DNA of 64,000 nt. Source: Bacteroidales bacterium. Its GTDB lineage: Bacteria; Bacteroidota; Bacteroidia; Bacteroidales; M50B96. The stretch spans positions 1-64,000 of the forward strand of contig JAIOYV010000019.1 of assembly GCA_021740905.1 (NCBI GenBank), in the 5' to 3' direction. The position numbers and the translations under genes were made by a program. Under the pieces are notes generated by a model that was not told the DNA's origin, made no database searches, and worked only from the letters and a program-made list of their open reading frames with translations. This document shows positions 33,712 through 44,761 of the stretch, in pieces; positions within the stretch are counted from its first letter, which is position 1, and every line of letters begins with the position of its first letter.

Positions 33712-36146
33712 ACGAAGCGGAAACAAGAGCAGAACTTATCGACCCCAAGTTAAAGGCTTGTGGTTGGGGCGTAGAAGAAGGTTAGAAAATCCTTCGTGAA
33801 CGTGATGTTTGTAAGATTACTGAGGGCAGGATACAGGTTGGCGGTGGCCGAAAAAGACCGCTTATTGCTGATTATATCCTGGTTTACAAAAACATTAAAC
33901 TGGCTGTTGTTGAAGCAAAAAGCAATGAATTGGAAGTGGGCGAGGGAGTGGCACAGGCAAAACAATATGCCGCCAAACTCCATTTAGAAACCACCTACTC
34001 CACCAATGGAAAAGAGATTTATCAAATCTGTATGCTTACAGGTGCAGAAGGTTTGGTCACCGATTTTCTTTCACCACAAGAACTTTGGGATAAGACCTAT
34101 CCAACAACAGCCGGTTCAGCCCTGGCCACAATAGATACTGCCATAACCGAAATGTGGCGCGAGGCATTTGCCCACATCCCCTTTGAAGATAAAAGCGGTA
34201 CCTGGCAATTACGCTACTATCAGGAAATTGCGGTACGAAACACGCTGGAAGCCATTGCCCAGGGCAAAGACCGAATCTTGCTCACGCTTGCCACAGGAAC
34301 AGGTAAAACCGCAATTGCATTTCAAATAGCCTGGAAACTGTTTCAAACCCGATGGAATTTAAACCGCGACGGTAAGCGAAGGCCAAGAATACTGTTTTTA
34401 GCCGATCGCAATATTTTAGCCGATCAAGCCTATACTTCGTTTATGGCCTTCCCCGACGATGCTATGGTGCGCATAAAACCCAAGGAGATTAAGAAAAAAG
34501 GGAAAGTACCCACCAATGGCAGTATCTTCTTTACCATTTTTCAATCCTTTATGTCGGGCACAGATAAAGAGGGTAATTCTGAACCCTATTTTGGTGAGTA
34601 CCCAAAAGATTATTTTGATTTTATTATTGTAGACGAGTGTCACCGTGGTGGAGCAAATGACGAAAGTAACTGGCGGGATATTTTAGAATATTTCTCTCCG
34701 GCAGTTCAATTAGGTCTTACGGCTACACCCAAACGAAAAGACAATGTGGATACCTATAAATACTTTGGGAATCCAGTTTATATCTATTCCCTTAAAGAAG
34801 GCATAAACGATGGCTTTCTTACACCATTCAAGGTAAAACGCATCAAAACAACCTTGGACGATTACATCTATACCAGCGACGATTCCATTATAGTGGGTGA
34901 AATTGAAGAACGAAAACTATACCAGGAACCCGATTTTAATCGGATTATTGAAATAAAAGAACGAGAGGCAAAACGTGTTCGGATTTATATGGACGATGCC
35001 AATCAAAAAGAAAAGGCCATCATTTTTTGTGCTTCCCAAGACCATGCAGCCGCAGTGTGTGACCTGGTGAATCAATATAAAAAGAGCCATGACCCCAATT
35101 ATTGTATGCGAGTAACAGCAAACGATGGAGAAATAGGCGAGCAGTTTTTACGGGAGTTTCAGGACAATGAAAAAACCATACCCACGGTATTAACCACTTC
35201 CCAAAAACTTTCGACAGGTGTCGATGCCCGGAATATTCGCAATATTGTTTTAATGCGCCCGGTAAATCAGATCATCGAGTTTAAACAAATAGTGGGAAGA
35301 GGAACTCGTTTGTTCGATGGGAAGGAGTTCTTCACCATTTACGATTATGTGGATGCTTATCAACGATTCTCCGATCCCGAATGGGATGGTGAACCTGTGG
35401 AAGAAGAGCCTTGCGCTGTCTGCGGAGAAAACCCTTGTGTATGTATAGAAAGACCACCAAAACCCTGTCTTATTTGTGGCCATCGTCCATGTGTTTGCAT
35501 TAAAGAACCACCACCACCCTGTTATAAATGTGGTCAACAACCTTGTGTTTGCATAAAGAAGGTCAAAGTAAAACTGAGGGACGGGAAAGAACGGGAGATT
35601 CAACACATGATCGCCACTTCGTTTTGGAGTGCGGATGGCAAGCCTATTCCGGCAGAGGAGTTCTTACATAATTTATTTGGCGAGCTACCTAATTTTTTTA
35701 AAAGTGAAGAAGAATTGAGGACTTTATGGAGCAATCCAATGACCCGTAAAACATTACTTGAGAAGTTGGATGAAGCTGGTTTTGGCAAAGAGGAACTAAG
35801 CACATTACAGCACCTCATAAACGCTGAAAAAAGTGATTTGTACGATGTATTGGAATATGTTTTTAATAGCGACATTAAGCCTATATCAAGAGAAGAAAGG
35901 CTAAGCAGAGCCGAGGCCACCATATTTGCTTTGCTCAACGACAAGCAAAAGGAATTTATCGCCTTTGTACTGAGCAAATATGTAGAAACAGGAGTAGGCG
36001 AACTTGACCAGGATAAATTGCCCATATTACTGACAAACAAATATCAATCGCTCGAAGATGCAAAAGAAATATTAGGTGATGTGGCAAACATAAGCTCGCT
36101 GTTTATTGATTTTCAGAAACATTTGTACGAGGAGAAAGTGGCGTAA
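33708..36146 (+). pseudogene. hsdR: Type I restriction endonuclease HsdR with an internal amber codon
   Basis: The gene starts at 33708 with the usual MNEAETRAELIDPKLKACGWGV; codon 26 is TAG (33783-33785), after which the same frame continues normally (ILRE, QVGGGR, LIADYIL, LAVVEAKS). The nuclease PD..EAK motif lies after the stop but before the first usable start (TTG, 33930), so a re-initiated product would keep only the helicase: Walker A ATGTGKTA, DECH box VDECHRGG, GLTATPKR, GRGTRLFDG. Three tandem CxxCGxxPCVC units sit at about residues 568-618. A sequencing error cannot be excluded. TAG is a normal stop elsewhere here. Confidence 0.85.
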
Positions 36147-36270
36147 TGGGCGGTATTCAAATTTTACACATCCATTATTGAAAAACGTGTATTTGACCAT
36201 ATCATTATTGTTGATTATACTCGGAAAATAGCATTAGGCGGTTGTTCAATAGCCACTTTTAGCGAGCATT

Positions 36271-37077
36271 TTATATACTTTCCTCATTGTTGCCTGGATA
36301 ATCGAAGTAAAGTTGGTAATGTCCGTTAACTCTAATAAATCTAAATGACACATTTTCGAAATCCCATTTTCGACCATTCCACTCATCTTGGGCTAACTCT
36401 TCCTTTGATATTTGCCCCAGATTATTAGAGTCCATTCCTAAGGCCTGATATAATTTATGTGAGAGCTTCTCTATTTCAAAAAAGCAGGTTATTCCTTTAT
36501 TCGATGGAGGTATTTGACTTAACAATATCATCGTCACTAATCCTGCCTTATTAATTAATAAGGTCATTTTGTTAAAGAAATCAAAAATGAAGTATGGGAC
36601 ATGGTATGTCCTCATTAACCCATCCTTCATTTGCTTTTCCACGAAATTGTCGGTCTCAATATATCTAATTGGTACTATTAACTCATTATCAATATTTCGT
36701 TCTGAGAGGAACATTTTATAATATTCAATAAACTCATCCGGCTTGAACACCAATGTGTCAAGACCAATCTGTTGAAAAACTTTTTGAGTTTTTTCAAATG
36801 ATTTTTTGTCGTTTGTAATGTAAAAATTGCACGTTGATGCGAAAGCTGCATGAAAGGCATCTTCTGTTGTATTACGAAATGTCTCCTTTCTACCTTTTTT
36901 CGTATTTACCTTGTCCTCTTGATAGCCATGAATATCTAATTTGATGTATTCATTTGAAATTTTATCAAACCAAGCTGGTGCGTACTTGCCGTTCTCAGGC
37001 CAAAACGTTTTCGGGTCAATTTTAAACTTTTCGTACGTGTCAAGTATGATTTTAAAAGGGTCATTCGCACTAAACAT
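36271..37077 (-). CDS. 5'-truncated PIN-like protein
   Basis: The first internal Met (MFSANDPF) gives 268 residues; a longer reading would run into the terminator of the neighbouring gene. DAFHAAFASTCNFYITNDKKSFEKTQKVF with the following strand and PDEFIEYY looks like the second half of a PIN nuclease domain (second and third acidic sites, including the TNDK motif); the first strand with its conserved Asp is absent. A 140-residue C-terminal part is of unknown type. Probably a broken toxin-like or RNA-cutting gene at a recombination junction. Confidence 0.55.
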   Translation of the reverse strand: MFSANDPFKIILDTYEKFKIDPKTFWPENGKYAPAWFDKISNEYIKLDIHGYQEDKVNTKKGRKETFRNTTEDAFHAAFASTCNFYITNDKKSFEKTQKVFQQIGLDTLVFKPDEFIEYYKMFLSERNIDNELIVPIRYIETDNFVEKQMKDGLMRTYHVPYFIFDFFNKMTLLINKAGLVTMILLSQIPPSNKGITCFFEIEKLSHKLYQALGMDSNNLGQISKEELAQDEWNGRKWDFENVSFRFIRVNGHYQLYFDYPGNNEESI

Positions 37078-37119
37078 TTTGTCTCGATTAATTCCTAGTC
37101 CTGTTTGCGTAATTTTCCT

Positions 37120-37147
37120 AAAAAAAAGCCCCCCGTTTCCGGGGAGC
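37120..37147 (-). terminator. Intrinsic terminator of the giant phosphohydrolase gene
   Basis: Minus strand: GCTCCCCG, loop GAAA, CGGGGGGC (one mismatch), then eight T. It lies about 35 bases after the gene's stop codon at 37181. Confidence 0.85.
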
Positions 37148-37180
37148 CATTTCTGAGATATAAACAAAAGATATTCGGGG

Positions 37181-40100
37181 TTATTTCATGATTACAAGTT
37201 TTTGGGTCGATGTGGCTTGTGATGTGCGGACCTGGATTGAGTATGTTCCATTGGACAGGGCCACTACATTGATTTCCAATTCACTGTTTCCTTCATTCAG
37301 GTCTGTATATTGAATGGTCTGTACGAGTTTACTGGCCACATCAAAAATTTCGATGCTTACATCGCCATTGTTATTTAACGATACAGGAACAATCAGATTT
37401 TCATGGGCTGGGTTTGGATACACCGCAAAAGCACTTTCTTCTGTGGTACTTAACGATTTCACAATGGCAATCGAATTCTCAATAAAACTGTTGCTTCCTT
37501 CTTCGAATTCGATATCCTCCATCACTTTTTCGCTACCATCGGTTTTCGACCAAACCTTAATTACAAAGCTTTCGCCATCGGCCATATTTTGCAAATCGCT
37601 GCCGCCCCAAATGGTGAGTGCAGTATTCGATCCGGTAAATACAGATGAGCCAACCAGTTTTCCCCTTTCGCTGAAAATTCCGATTTCATCATCCAAGTTT
37701 GGCATTGAACTCCAGGCCGAACCAGGGATTAAAAGGGTCATGTCTTTCTCTGCACCGGTTTCACAAACGTAATTTTCGGTTTGAGGTACATTCTCCACCA
37801 AAGCCTTTGTTGACAAGGTATTCGGAGCATAGTACAAAGTTGCCGCGCTGTACATGTTCGTTTTATATCCCTGACCAGGGTACATGTTGATAATCTGATC
37901 GACACCATAAGCGGGCCAGTAGATCAAGCCCATTGGATTTTTAACCAAACGAATCGATGAGGAAACTGTACTCAACAGGTCAACTATAGGTGCTGGAGAT
38001 GTCCTTAAATAACCAAACAAACTCCAACCTGCATCCAATGATACAGGGGTAGTTTCAGGAATTACCATTTGACCAACAACTTCTAATAAATAGAGCGAAC
38101 TGGTTTTTACTTTGTAGCCTTCACCAATCGTTAAGTCGCCTAATAAATTCAGGTTATAAGCGGGCCAATACACATTTCCAATTTCATCTTTCAACATGAT
38201 GAGTGCATTGTTGGCAACCACATCAGCAAACACAACCTCTGCATTTGGATCAATAGGATCGATATAGGTAGAGATAATGCCCCAACCTTGTGGTAATAGC
38301 ACAAACTGCGAATCTTCAACCACATCAAGCGAAATAATCCCACTGATTCCGTTGTTTGCATAGAAACCGGTTTCGGTAAAATTCACATTGTCGTAAGTAG
38401 CCATGGTCTGATATTCTATGCCTGCCGAAGCATCATAGATACGCCATTTGAAATCTTCGCCGGTGGCAAAACCATCATTTCCGAGATCGGCTCCCCAGGC
38501 AGAAAGAGCAGTCGCATTTCCATCCCACTGTATGTAACCACCACATTCGGCATGCCCGTTAGCATAATAGAAAACTCCAAGATAATCACCCGCTTCGAGG
38601 GTCATTCCATTTACGACAGTGTTGACCGGTAAAAGGATTGTGTGATCGTCGGCAGAAGTAGTGTATGTCCAGGGAGCTGGTATTTCCAATGTTTTATAGG
38701 TAATCCTGCCTTCACCACCTTCTGGATAGTCTACAGCCGTGATCAAACCATTCAAGCCATTTACCACATAATTGAACAGGGCTTGCTGGTATGTTGCACC
38801 CAGGGTTACCATATTATTGTTGGCCAAAGGATATTGGTCGCCACCTTTCGCCGAGAAGTTTACGATGGCAATGTTCAGGTTTGGTGCGCCCGGTACAACC
38901 TGGCCTTCCCAAACAATTGGGGTTCCGTTATCCAGAGTTACTTTCCAGATACGTTCACCTTGCTGGAGAAGGTTACCACTCAAATCATAAGCAAGCGACT
39001 GTGCTGCAGTGTCATATTCAAATTTAAAACCACCCACCTGTGCAAAACGTCCATTTCCTATGTTTGCACCGTTGAACTGGGCCGACACACAATTTTCAAG
39101 GACTTCTTTGAATAATGTAGGTGTAACATCCTCAACCACTGTCACAAAATTGTCAAACGACAAAATATCCCAGGTATTCAGTTCGGTAAAGTTGCCGGCA
39201 GCAATAATGTTGTTGTTGCGGATTCCACCACCGTTTTGCAGCGACACGTTGGGCATGTTGGCACCAAAATTCGAGGCCAATTGTTGTGCCTGCCATAACA
39301 TAGCATCGGCAGCAAGGTTTCCTTCGTTGGTTTCGAACTCACGAACGTGAGCTTTTATCCCATCCAAATCAACTTCCGATGTAGCAATTACATTTAGCGC
39401 AAGGCCATTGATGTATGCCTGAACAGGCTCGACCACATTGGACTGAAGGCCAGCATTTGGAGTAACAGTATTGTCAACTAACACCATGCTGGAAGCCGGA
39501 TCAACATAAGTTATTTTTCCGTCTTCGTCGAAATTCAGCATCAAATTTCCTACATAGCGGTATTCGCCGGGGGTTGTAACCACATAAACCGTTTCGCCAT
39601 CGGCATCGGCAAATTCAAGTGGGTAAGTACCTGAAAATCCTTTCACTGAGTCGACCGGGACAAGAAGATCGCCGGGCGAACCCAGTACTTCATCACCACC
39701 TCCGGCAATCACAACGTCCACATCGTGAAGGTTTTGGATCAGCATGGTATCAGCCTGGAGGTCCTGCATGTGCGAAATCAGGATGATAATATTCACGGAG
39801 TCAACCGTTTTCAGATGATTCACCTCTGCTTGTACCACACTGTCGACATTGAATTCGATGATAGTGTTGCCGGGGCTTGAAATGTTGCCAAGCATGGGGG
39901 TGGTCAAACCAATGATGCCAATCTTGCGACCCTCTTTCACCACAATTTTCCGGTCGGTTATCTTGCCATTGGCAGCCAATGGGCTGAGTGCCGGTTCGTT
40001 CGCGAAATTGAGGTTTGCGCTCAGGTAGGTGCTTGGGTTCACCTGGATGTCGTTGATGAAATCGGCCAGAACTGCGGGGCCAAAATCAAAGTCGTGGTTG

Positions 40101-43100
40101 CCGAGGCAAAGTGCATCGTATTTCATTGAATCGATGGCAATTGCATCATAAATCAACCCATTTGGATTGTACAACCCGGCGTTAAATTGCGGACCGGCCA
40201 GGAAGTTATCGCCCGACGAAAGAGTAATGTATTCATAACCAGTTGTGTTGGCTTCGTCGCGAAGATTTTCCAAAACAGTTTTGAAACGTGCCACGCCACC
40301 GTAGTTTTCCATGCCCTGTCCGGCATTGATGAGCTTGCTTTCGCCATCGTTGTTATGAAGAATAGTAAGTGCAAAGCTGGCAGGTTGCGGAGGGTTGAAA
40401 TTCAGGTTGAAGCTATGGTTCCAATCGTCCGGTGCCGGATCGTTCCAAATAGCCATCATTGCATATCCTATCGATGCCATCGGCGAAGCGAGGATGTTAT
40501 TGATAATGGCTTGCGACATGGGCGAAGGGTCTCCTTCATTTCCATGATAATGAGCAAGGAAAGTTTCGGTAATGGCTGGCTCAATGGAAGAAGCGGTCAT
40601 TGGATCCAACGAATAGGGAGGCTGCGTAAGCATGTAGTTCACCAATAAAGGGAACCCGGCGCTGATGAAGTTGTGGGCATAGTCCTGAAAACTCAGGCCA
40701 CCGGTGTTATAATCGATGTTCTCGATCAAACCTGTTGATATGCTGATATCACCACTCAAGGTGTCGATTGCCACTGTGCGAAAAGGCGATGGCCAGGTCA
40801 GCAGCGAACCGGTTTCGATGTCATAAATTTCATTCCCGGCAGGGCTAATTGCCTGTACCATATCCTGAGCATGATAATGTCCTGTGAACATAGCCTTCAG
40901 GCCCATGTCGGCAAAATTGCCGGCCAAAGTATCCCATCCGGCGATCACATATTCGGGGAACATCACGCTTTGTCCCTGGGAATGTTCGGTGAGGTTGTGG
41001 TGCATCATCCCAACAATGTATTTACCGGAAGCTATGGCAGCCTGTATTTTGGAAGCTACCCACTGATAAGTATCCCAGGGCATTTCGCCGGCTGTTTCAG
41101 GATAATTAGTGGCGATGTTATTCTCATATTTACAAACATCAATTGAGATAATCTGGAAGCCTGGATAAGGTTCAACCAAATAGCTTAACGAATTAGGATC
41201 GGTATCGATGGCTTCATCAAATCCAAAATTGGCATAGATACTATCGAACTGGGCAGGTGAAACATGATCGACCGGAATTGCACTGGCTCCGTCGAAGGCC
41301 ATTGCATGTGGGTTGTTGATGTCGTGGTTTCCGGGAGCTACAAATACTTTGATGCCATTATCTTCCAATGTTTGAAGATAGGCGGCAAATCCTTCGTGGC
41401 TCGATTTTTCACCATCTTTGGTTAAATCACCGGGGACAAGAACCACATCCGGATTCATGGCCAGGATAGTATCAACCATCGCTTCGAGAATGGCTTCACT
41501 TTCTTTCAACATCTTGCGATCCATGGCGAGATAAGTTTGGAAAGCCGTTCCATCGTTGATCAACAAAGCTGGATCCATGTAATGTGGGTCGGAGAATACA
41601 ACAATATTCACTGTGGTGTCGGCAGGTGTTGGGTAAGTTTCGCCTATTACACTGAAAACGCTTACTGTTCCGCTAACTTCATTAGCCACCACTACAAGGC
41701 TGGTGTCGATAGGGCTGTTGTTATATGAAATAAAGATAATCCCTTCGGGGCCGAGGTCGCCACCCTCGTCGGCACCAAGGTCACGTGAATTTACATAATC
41801 GACAAAAACAGGAGAAGCTGGGTTGCTGATGTCGTAAGTCATAACACCACCAATGCGCTCCAATGCGATGAAAGCATACGGAATACCGTTGACTTCGTGG
41901 ATCGTTACGGTTTCAGGCTCGGGGCCTTTATCATCGCTTCGATTTTTATAATTGTTGTTCGAATTGCTTGCATTGAATAAGGCCGACCAAACAGGATGGC
42001 TGGCGATTATCAGTTCCATATCATCGCCGCTATCGTACACCTGAATCCCGGTAGAAGCATTGTAAATACTGAATGAGCGGCCACCGAACACATAAATTTC
42101 GTCGTTGTCGCCATCGTTATCAGTATCACCCATCGAGGTGGTGGTTTTCAAACGGCCAATCCCGTATTTACTTTGTAAGGTGTAAGCATTCGGGAAAGCT
42201 GCCGAATCGAGGATCAGTGAAGCCACATCGGTTTCTTCGGAATATCCTGAATAATCGCGTGAATCGCCTTCGTTGGCAGTTACATAATAGCCTTGTCCGG
42301 CCACTTCGTAATAAGCAAGTGCATCGGGCATGTACATACCTTTCACGGGCCAGTTGGCAAAGATTATTGTGTCGGTTTTGTCCGATCCGTCAAATTCATT
42401 TCCCGGCAGGTTATGGTCTTTGTAACCCATTGGCCAGATGTCGGTTATTTGAAGCGTACCCAGATCAACCACTGCAATGGCGTTGTTTTCCTGGAGGGTC
42501 ACGAAAGCTTTTGTCGAATTTTGGTTGTAGGTGATATATTCAGGCTCGAAATCCTGTGATACAGAAGCATTGGGACCAAATACCCGGACACCTGCATTTT
42601 TAAGGGCTGCAAGTTGAGCATCGAAAGCATTGAAATTTAGGGTGGTCACATTGCTTTGGGTTAAAGTAGAAAGGCCACCTGAGATATCAATAACAGAAAC
42701 AGTTCCTTCGGGATCGGTGAGGTAATCGTTGGATGGCTGACCTTCGTTGGCTGTAAGCAATTTGTTGCCATCGGGCGTAAAGCTCACGTGATCGGGCAAA
42801 TTTCCAACAGCGACCGAAGTCTGGAAAACACCATCGGTATTGAAAAAGGCCAAAAGGCCATTTGCAGAGGGGCCATTGTCAACTGTCACAGCCACAACCC
42901 CATTCAGGCAGGCTACACTGGTTATCCCGGCACCGTACACCGACATGTCGATGGTATCAATTGCTGAAATAGCATAAGGATTGGAGAAATCGAGGATCGC
43001 CAGTTCGGTGTCCACCGAGTTCACCACAAATAACCGCTGTGAAACTGCATCGTAAGCAAGGATTTCGGCTGAACCACCTTCCGTTACCTGGTAGCTTGAA

Positions 43101-44761
43101 ACATGGTTCAACGAGATAGCTTGTGTAGCCACAGGAGCTGTTTTGTCATCATCCAAAATATAGGCAATAAAACGGTTTTGTCCGCCTATGTTTGCATCGT
43201 TGCTGATCAATTCGAGGGTGAAGAATTTGGCTGCATCATTCGAGGTATTGTCCGAAATAGTAATGGCTAACTGGATAGTAGTATCCGAAACGTTTCCGGG
43301 AATTTGGAATGAAGAAGCGGCCATGCTGTAATCGGTATTTTCAATGGCAGTACTCTCAATGGTTTCAATATTGAAGGAAGTACTAAAAGGTCCATTGTTT
43401 GTCACATCAATAGCAATATAAACAGTTCCGTCATTTTCTTTAAAATTACCTGTCGATTCAGCAAATTCAACTTCCGTATTTACGGGCAACAAGGCAGGAA
43501 CAGTGGCAAAATAAATGGCATTATAATCGACAGAAGAATTTAAAGGAAGCATTTTGGAAATGAAACCACCGGCTCCATCGCCTAAAATTCCGAAGTCATC
43601 ATCGTTGCAAATTGCCAGGGTGGTATTGTCGATCACTACAACACCTTCCGGCTTGTCGTGGGGATAATTTGAGAGGTTAACCAAAACATCCAAAACAAGC
43701 TCTTTGGAAACAGGCACGATACCGTTGGCAGCAAGTGCCGAGTCGGTCATTTGTTCCAATGTTTTTGTGCCACCGTCGAACATCAAACCAAACGCACCAT
43801 TCATCGGGTCCGAAACATCGGTGGCACCGTTTAGGTTGATTTTGTAGAAGCGCTTATAGACAGCAGGACTGGTAGTATTGCCTGGAAACAAACCATCGCG
43901 TTCCAAAACGATGAAAGTAGAATCGGTGAGGGCAACAATTTCGCTGTTTGCCAAAGCATTTGCTTCCTGCATGTAAATAAATTGTTGGGTAGTGCCCGTG
44001 GCAATGTTAAAAGTAACTATACGGGTAAGTTTTTTATTCACAATAAGGCTGCCCGATGGATTATTCATGGTCGATTGCATCATGCCCACCAGAGTGGACC
44101 CGTCAGGGGTGATTGTTAAACCTTCCATACCCCGATTGGCACGGCGTTTGGCAAATACCAATGGCAAACTGCGGCCACCGGTTCCGTTTCCGAACGGGTT
44201 GATCCGTTCGATTTCATTTCCATTGGCATCGAAATGGATAATATGCGGGCCGTATTCATCCGAAATCCAAAAAGTACCATCGGCAAGGGCTACAAGCGAT
44301 TCGCAGTCAATACCAAAAGTATCGGTTCCAAGACTGTTCCCGTTCAGGTCTACACCAATTTCACCGGTAGAACCATAACCTGTAGGGTTTGGCAAACCTG
44401 TAATCAAAGTGCCATCGGGCCTTTTCAGGTTGATGACCGACTGCAAAACCAACGAATCATTCTGGATGGTAAATTTCCCAATTTGTGGATTGAAAGCCGG
44501 GATCGGAAAAACTTTTGTGCCTGAAACCGCTCCGTCCACATTGGGACCACGGTCGGTAAGCATATAAAAGCTTCCGGCTTCACCCGGCACTTTTGCAAAT
44601 GCCGAACCGTACCCACCATTTAATACAGGATCGCCATTCCCGTTTGTGAGAAGGGTATCGGGCGAATAATGTCTGTAAACGTTTTGAGCATGAAGCGCAA
44701 AGGCCATCACCGTAAAAAACAGTATGGCAAAAACAGTTTTGTTTCTGTACATTCTTTTCAT
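37181..44761 (-). CDS. Giant secreted phosphohydrolase fusion with T9SS tail
   Basis: A 2,526-residue exported protein (start at MKRMYRNK; signal peptide to about ALHAQ). Modules in order: phytase-like esterase domain (about 30-420, TDRGPNVDG, NRGMEGLTITPDG); Calx-beta-like domain (about 427-545); choice-of-anchor I propeller-like region (about 560-1045, YYVTANEGDSRDY); metallophosphoesterase (about 1050-1330, SDPHY, GDLTKDGE, GNHDINNP, TGHYHAQD); UshA-type 5'-nucleotidase (about 1460-1960, SSGDNFLAGP, LGNHDFDFG, QNGGGIRNN), with AGGGDEVLG where GHSH is usual; a wall-binding-like segment; the tandem YWP module; and a T9SS tail. It likely releases phosphate from phytate-like and nucleotide substrates outside the cell. 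Confidence 0.92.
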   Translation of the reverse strand: MKRMYRNKTVFAILFFTVMAFALHAQNVYRHYSPDTLLTNGNGDPVLNGGYGSAFAKVPGEAGSFYMLTDRGPNVDGAVSGTKVFPIPAFNPQIGKFTIQNDSLVLQSVINLKRPDGTLITGLPNPTGYGSTGEIGVDLNGNSLGTDTFGIDCESLVALADGTFWISDEYGPHIIHFDANGNEIERINPFGNGTGGRSLPLVFAKRRANRGMEGLTITPDGSTLVGMMQSTMNNPSGSLIVNKKLTRIVTFNIATGTTQQFIYMQEANALANSEIVALTDSTFIVLERDGLFPGNTTSPAVYKRFYKINLNGATDVSDPMNGAFGLMFDGGTKTLEQMTDSALAANGIVPVSKELVLDVLVNLSNYPHDKPEGVVVIDNTTLAICNDDDFGILGDGAGGFISKMLPLNSSVDYNAIYFATVPALLPVNTEVEFAESTGNFKENDGTVYIAIDVTNNGPFSTSFNIETIESTAIENTDYSMAASSFQIPGNVSDTTIQLAITISDNTSNDAAKFFTLELISNDANIGGQNRFIAYILDDDKTAPVATQAISLNHVSSYQVTEGGSAEILAYDAVSQRLFVVNSVDTELAILDFSNPYAISAIDTIDMSVYGAGITSVACLNGVVAVTVDNGPSANGLLAFFNTDGVFQTSVAVGNLPDHVSFTPDGNKLLTANEGQPSNDYLTDPEGTVSVIDISGGLSTLTQSNVTTLNFNAFDAQLAALKNAGVRVFGPNASVSQDFEPEYITYNQNSTKAFVTLQENNAIAVVDLGTLQITDIWPMGYKDHNLPGNEFDGSDKTDTIIFANWPVKGMYMPDALAYYEVAGQGYYVTANEGDSRDYSGYSEETDVASLILDSAAFPNAYTLQSKYGIGRLKTTTSMGDTDNDGDNDEIYVFGGRSFSIYNASTGIQVYDSGDDMELIIASHPVWSALFNASNSNNNYKNRSDDKGPEPETVTIHEVNGIPYAFIALERIGGVMTYDISNPASPVFVDYVNSRDLGADEGGDLGPEGIIFISYNNSPIDTSLVVVANEVSGTVSVFSVIGETYPTPADTTVNIVVFSDPHYMDPALLINDGTAFQTYLAMDRKMLKESEAILEAMVDTILAMNPDVVLVPGDLTKDGEKSSHEGFAAYLQTLEDNGIKVFVAPGNHDINNPHAMAFDGASAIPVDHVSPAQFDSIYANFGFDEAIDTDPNSLSYLVEPYPGFQIISIDVCKYENNIATNYPETAGEMPWDTYQWVASKIQAAIASGKYIVGMMHHNLTEHSQGQSVMFPEYVIAGWDTLAGNFADMGLKAMFTGHYHAQDMVQAISPAGNEIYDIETGSLLTWPSPFRTVAIDTLSGDISISTGLIENIDYNTGGLSFQDYAHNFISAGFPLLVNYMLTQPPYSLDPMTASSIEPAITETFLAHYHGNEGDPSPMSQAIINNILASPMASIGYAMMAIWNDPAPDDWNHSFNLNFNPPQPASFALTILHNNDGESKLINAGQGMENYGGVARFKTVLENLRDEANTTGYEYITLSSGDNFLAGPQFNAGLYNPNGLIYDAIAIDSMKYDALCLGNHDFDFGPAVLADFINDIQVNPSTYLSANLNFANEPALSPLAANGKITDRKIVVKEGRKIGIIGLTTPMLGNISSPGNTIIEFNVDSVVQAEVNHLKTVDSVNIIILISHMQDLQADTMLIQNLHDVDVVIAGGGDEVLGSPGDLLVPVDSVKGFSGTYPLEFADADGETVYVVTTPGEYRYVGNLMLNFDEDGKITYVDPASSMVLVDNTVTPNAGLQSNVVEPVQAYINGLALNVIATSEVDLDGIKAHVREFETNEGNLAADAMLWQAQQLASNFGANMPNVSLQNGGGIRNNNIIAAGNFTELNTWDILSFDNFVTVVEDVTPTLFKEVLENCVSAQFNGANIGNGRFAQVGGFKFEYDTAAQSLAYDLSGNLLQQGERIWKVTLDNGTPIVWEGQVVPGAPNLNIAIVNFSAKGGDQYPLANNNMVTLGATYQQALFNYVVNGLNGLITAVDYPEGGEGRITYKTLEIPAPWTYTTSADDHTILLPVNTVVNGMTLEAGDYLGVFYYANGHAECGGYIQWDGNATALSAWGADLGNDGFATGEDFKWRIYDASAGIEYQTMATYDNVNFTETGFYANNGISGIISLDVVEDSQFVLLPQGWGIISTYIDPIDPNAEVVFADVVANNALIMLKDEIGNVYWPAYNLNLLGDLTIGEGYKVKTSSLYLLEVVGQMVIPETTPVSLDAGWSLFGYLRTSPAPIVDLLSTVSSSIRLVKNPMGLIYWPAYGVDQIINMYPGQGYKTNMYSAATLYYAPNTLSTKALVENVPQTENYVCETGAEKDMTLLIPGSAWSSMPNLDDEIGIFSERGKLVGSSVFTGSNTALTIWGGSDLQNMADGESFVIKVWSKTDGSEKVMEDIEFEEGSNSFIENSIAIVKSLSTTEESAFAVYPNPAHENLIVPVSLNNNGDVSIEIFDVASKLVQTIQYTDLNEGNSELEINVVALSNGTYSIQVRTSQATSTQKLVIMK

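Noticed and set aside
33783-33785. Recoding of TAG as an amino acid to explain hsdR
   Set aside because: Several intact genes in the window end in TAG, so a general recoding is unlikely; a mutation or sequencing error is simpler.
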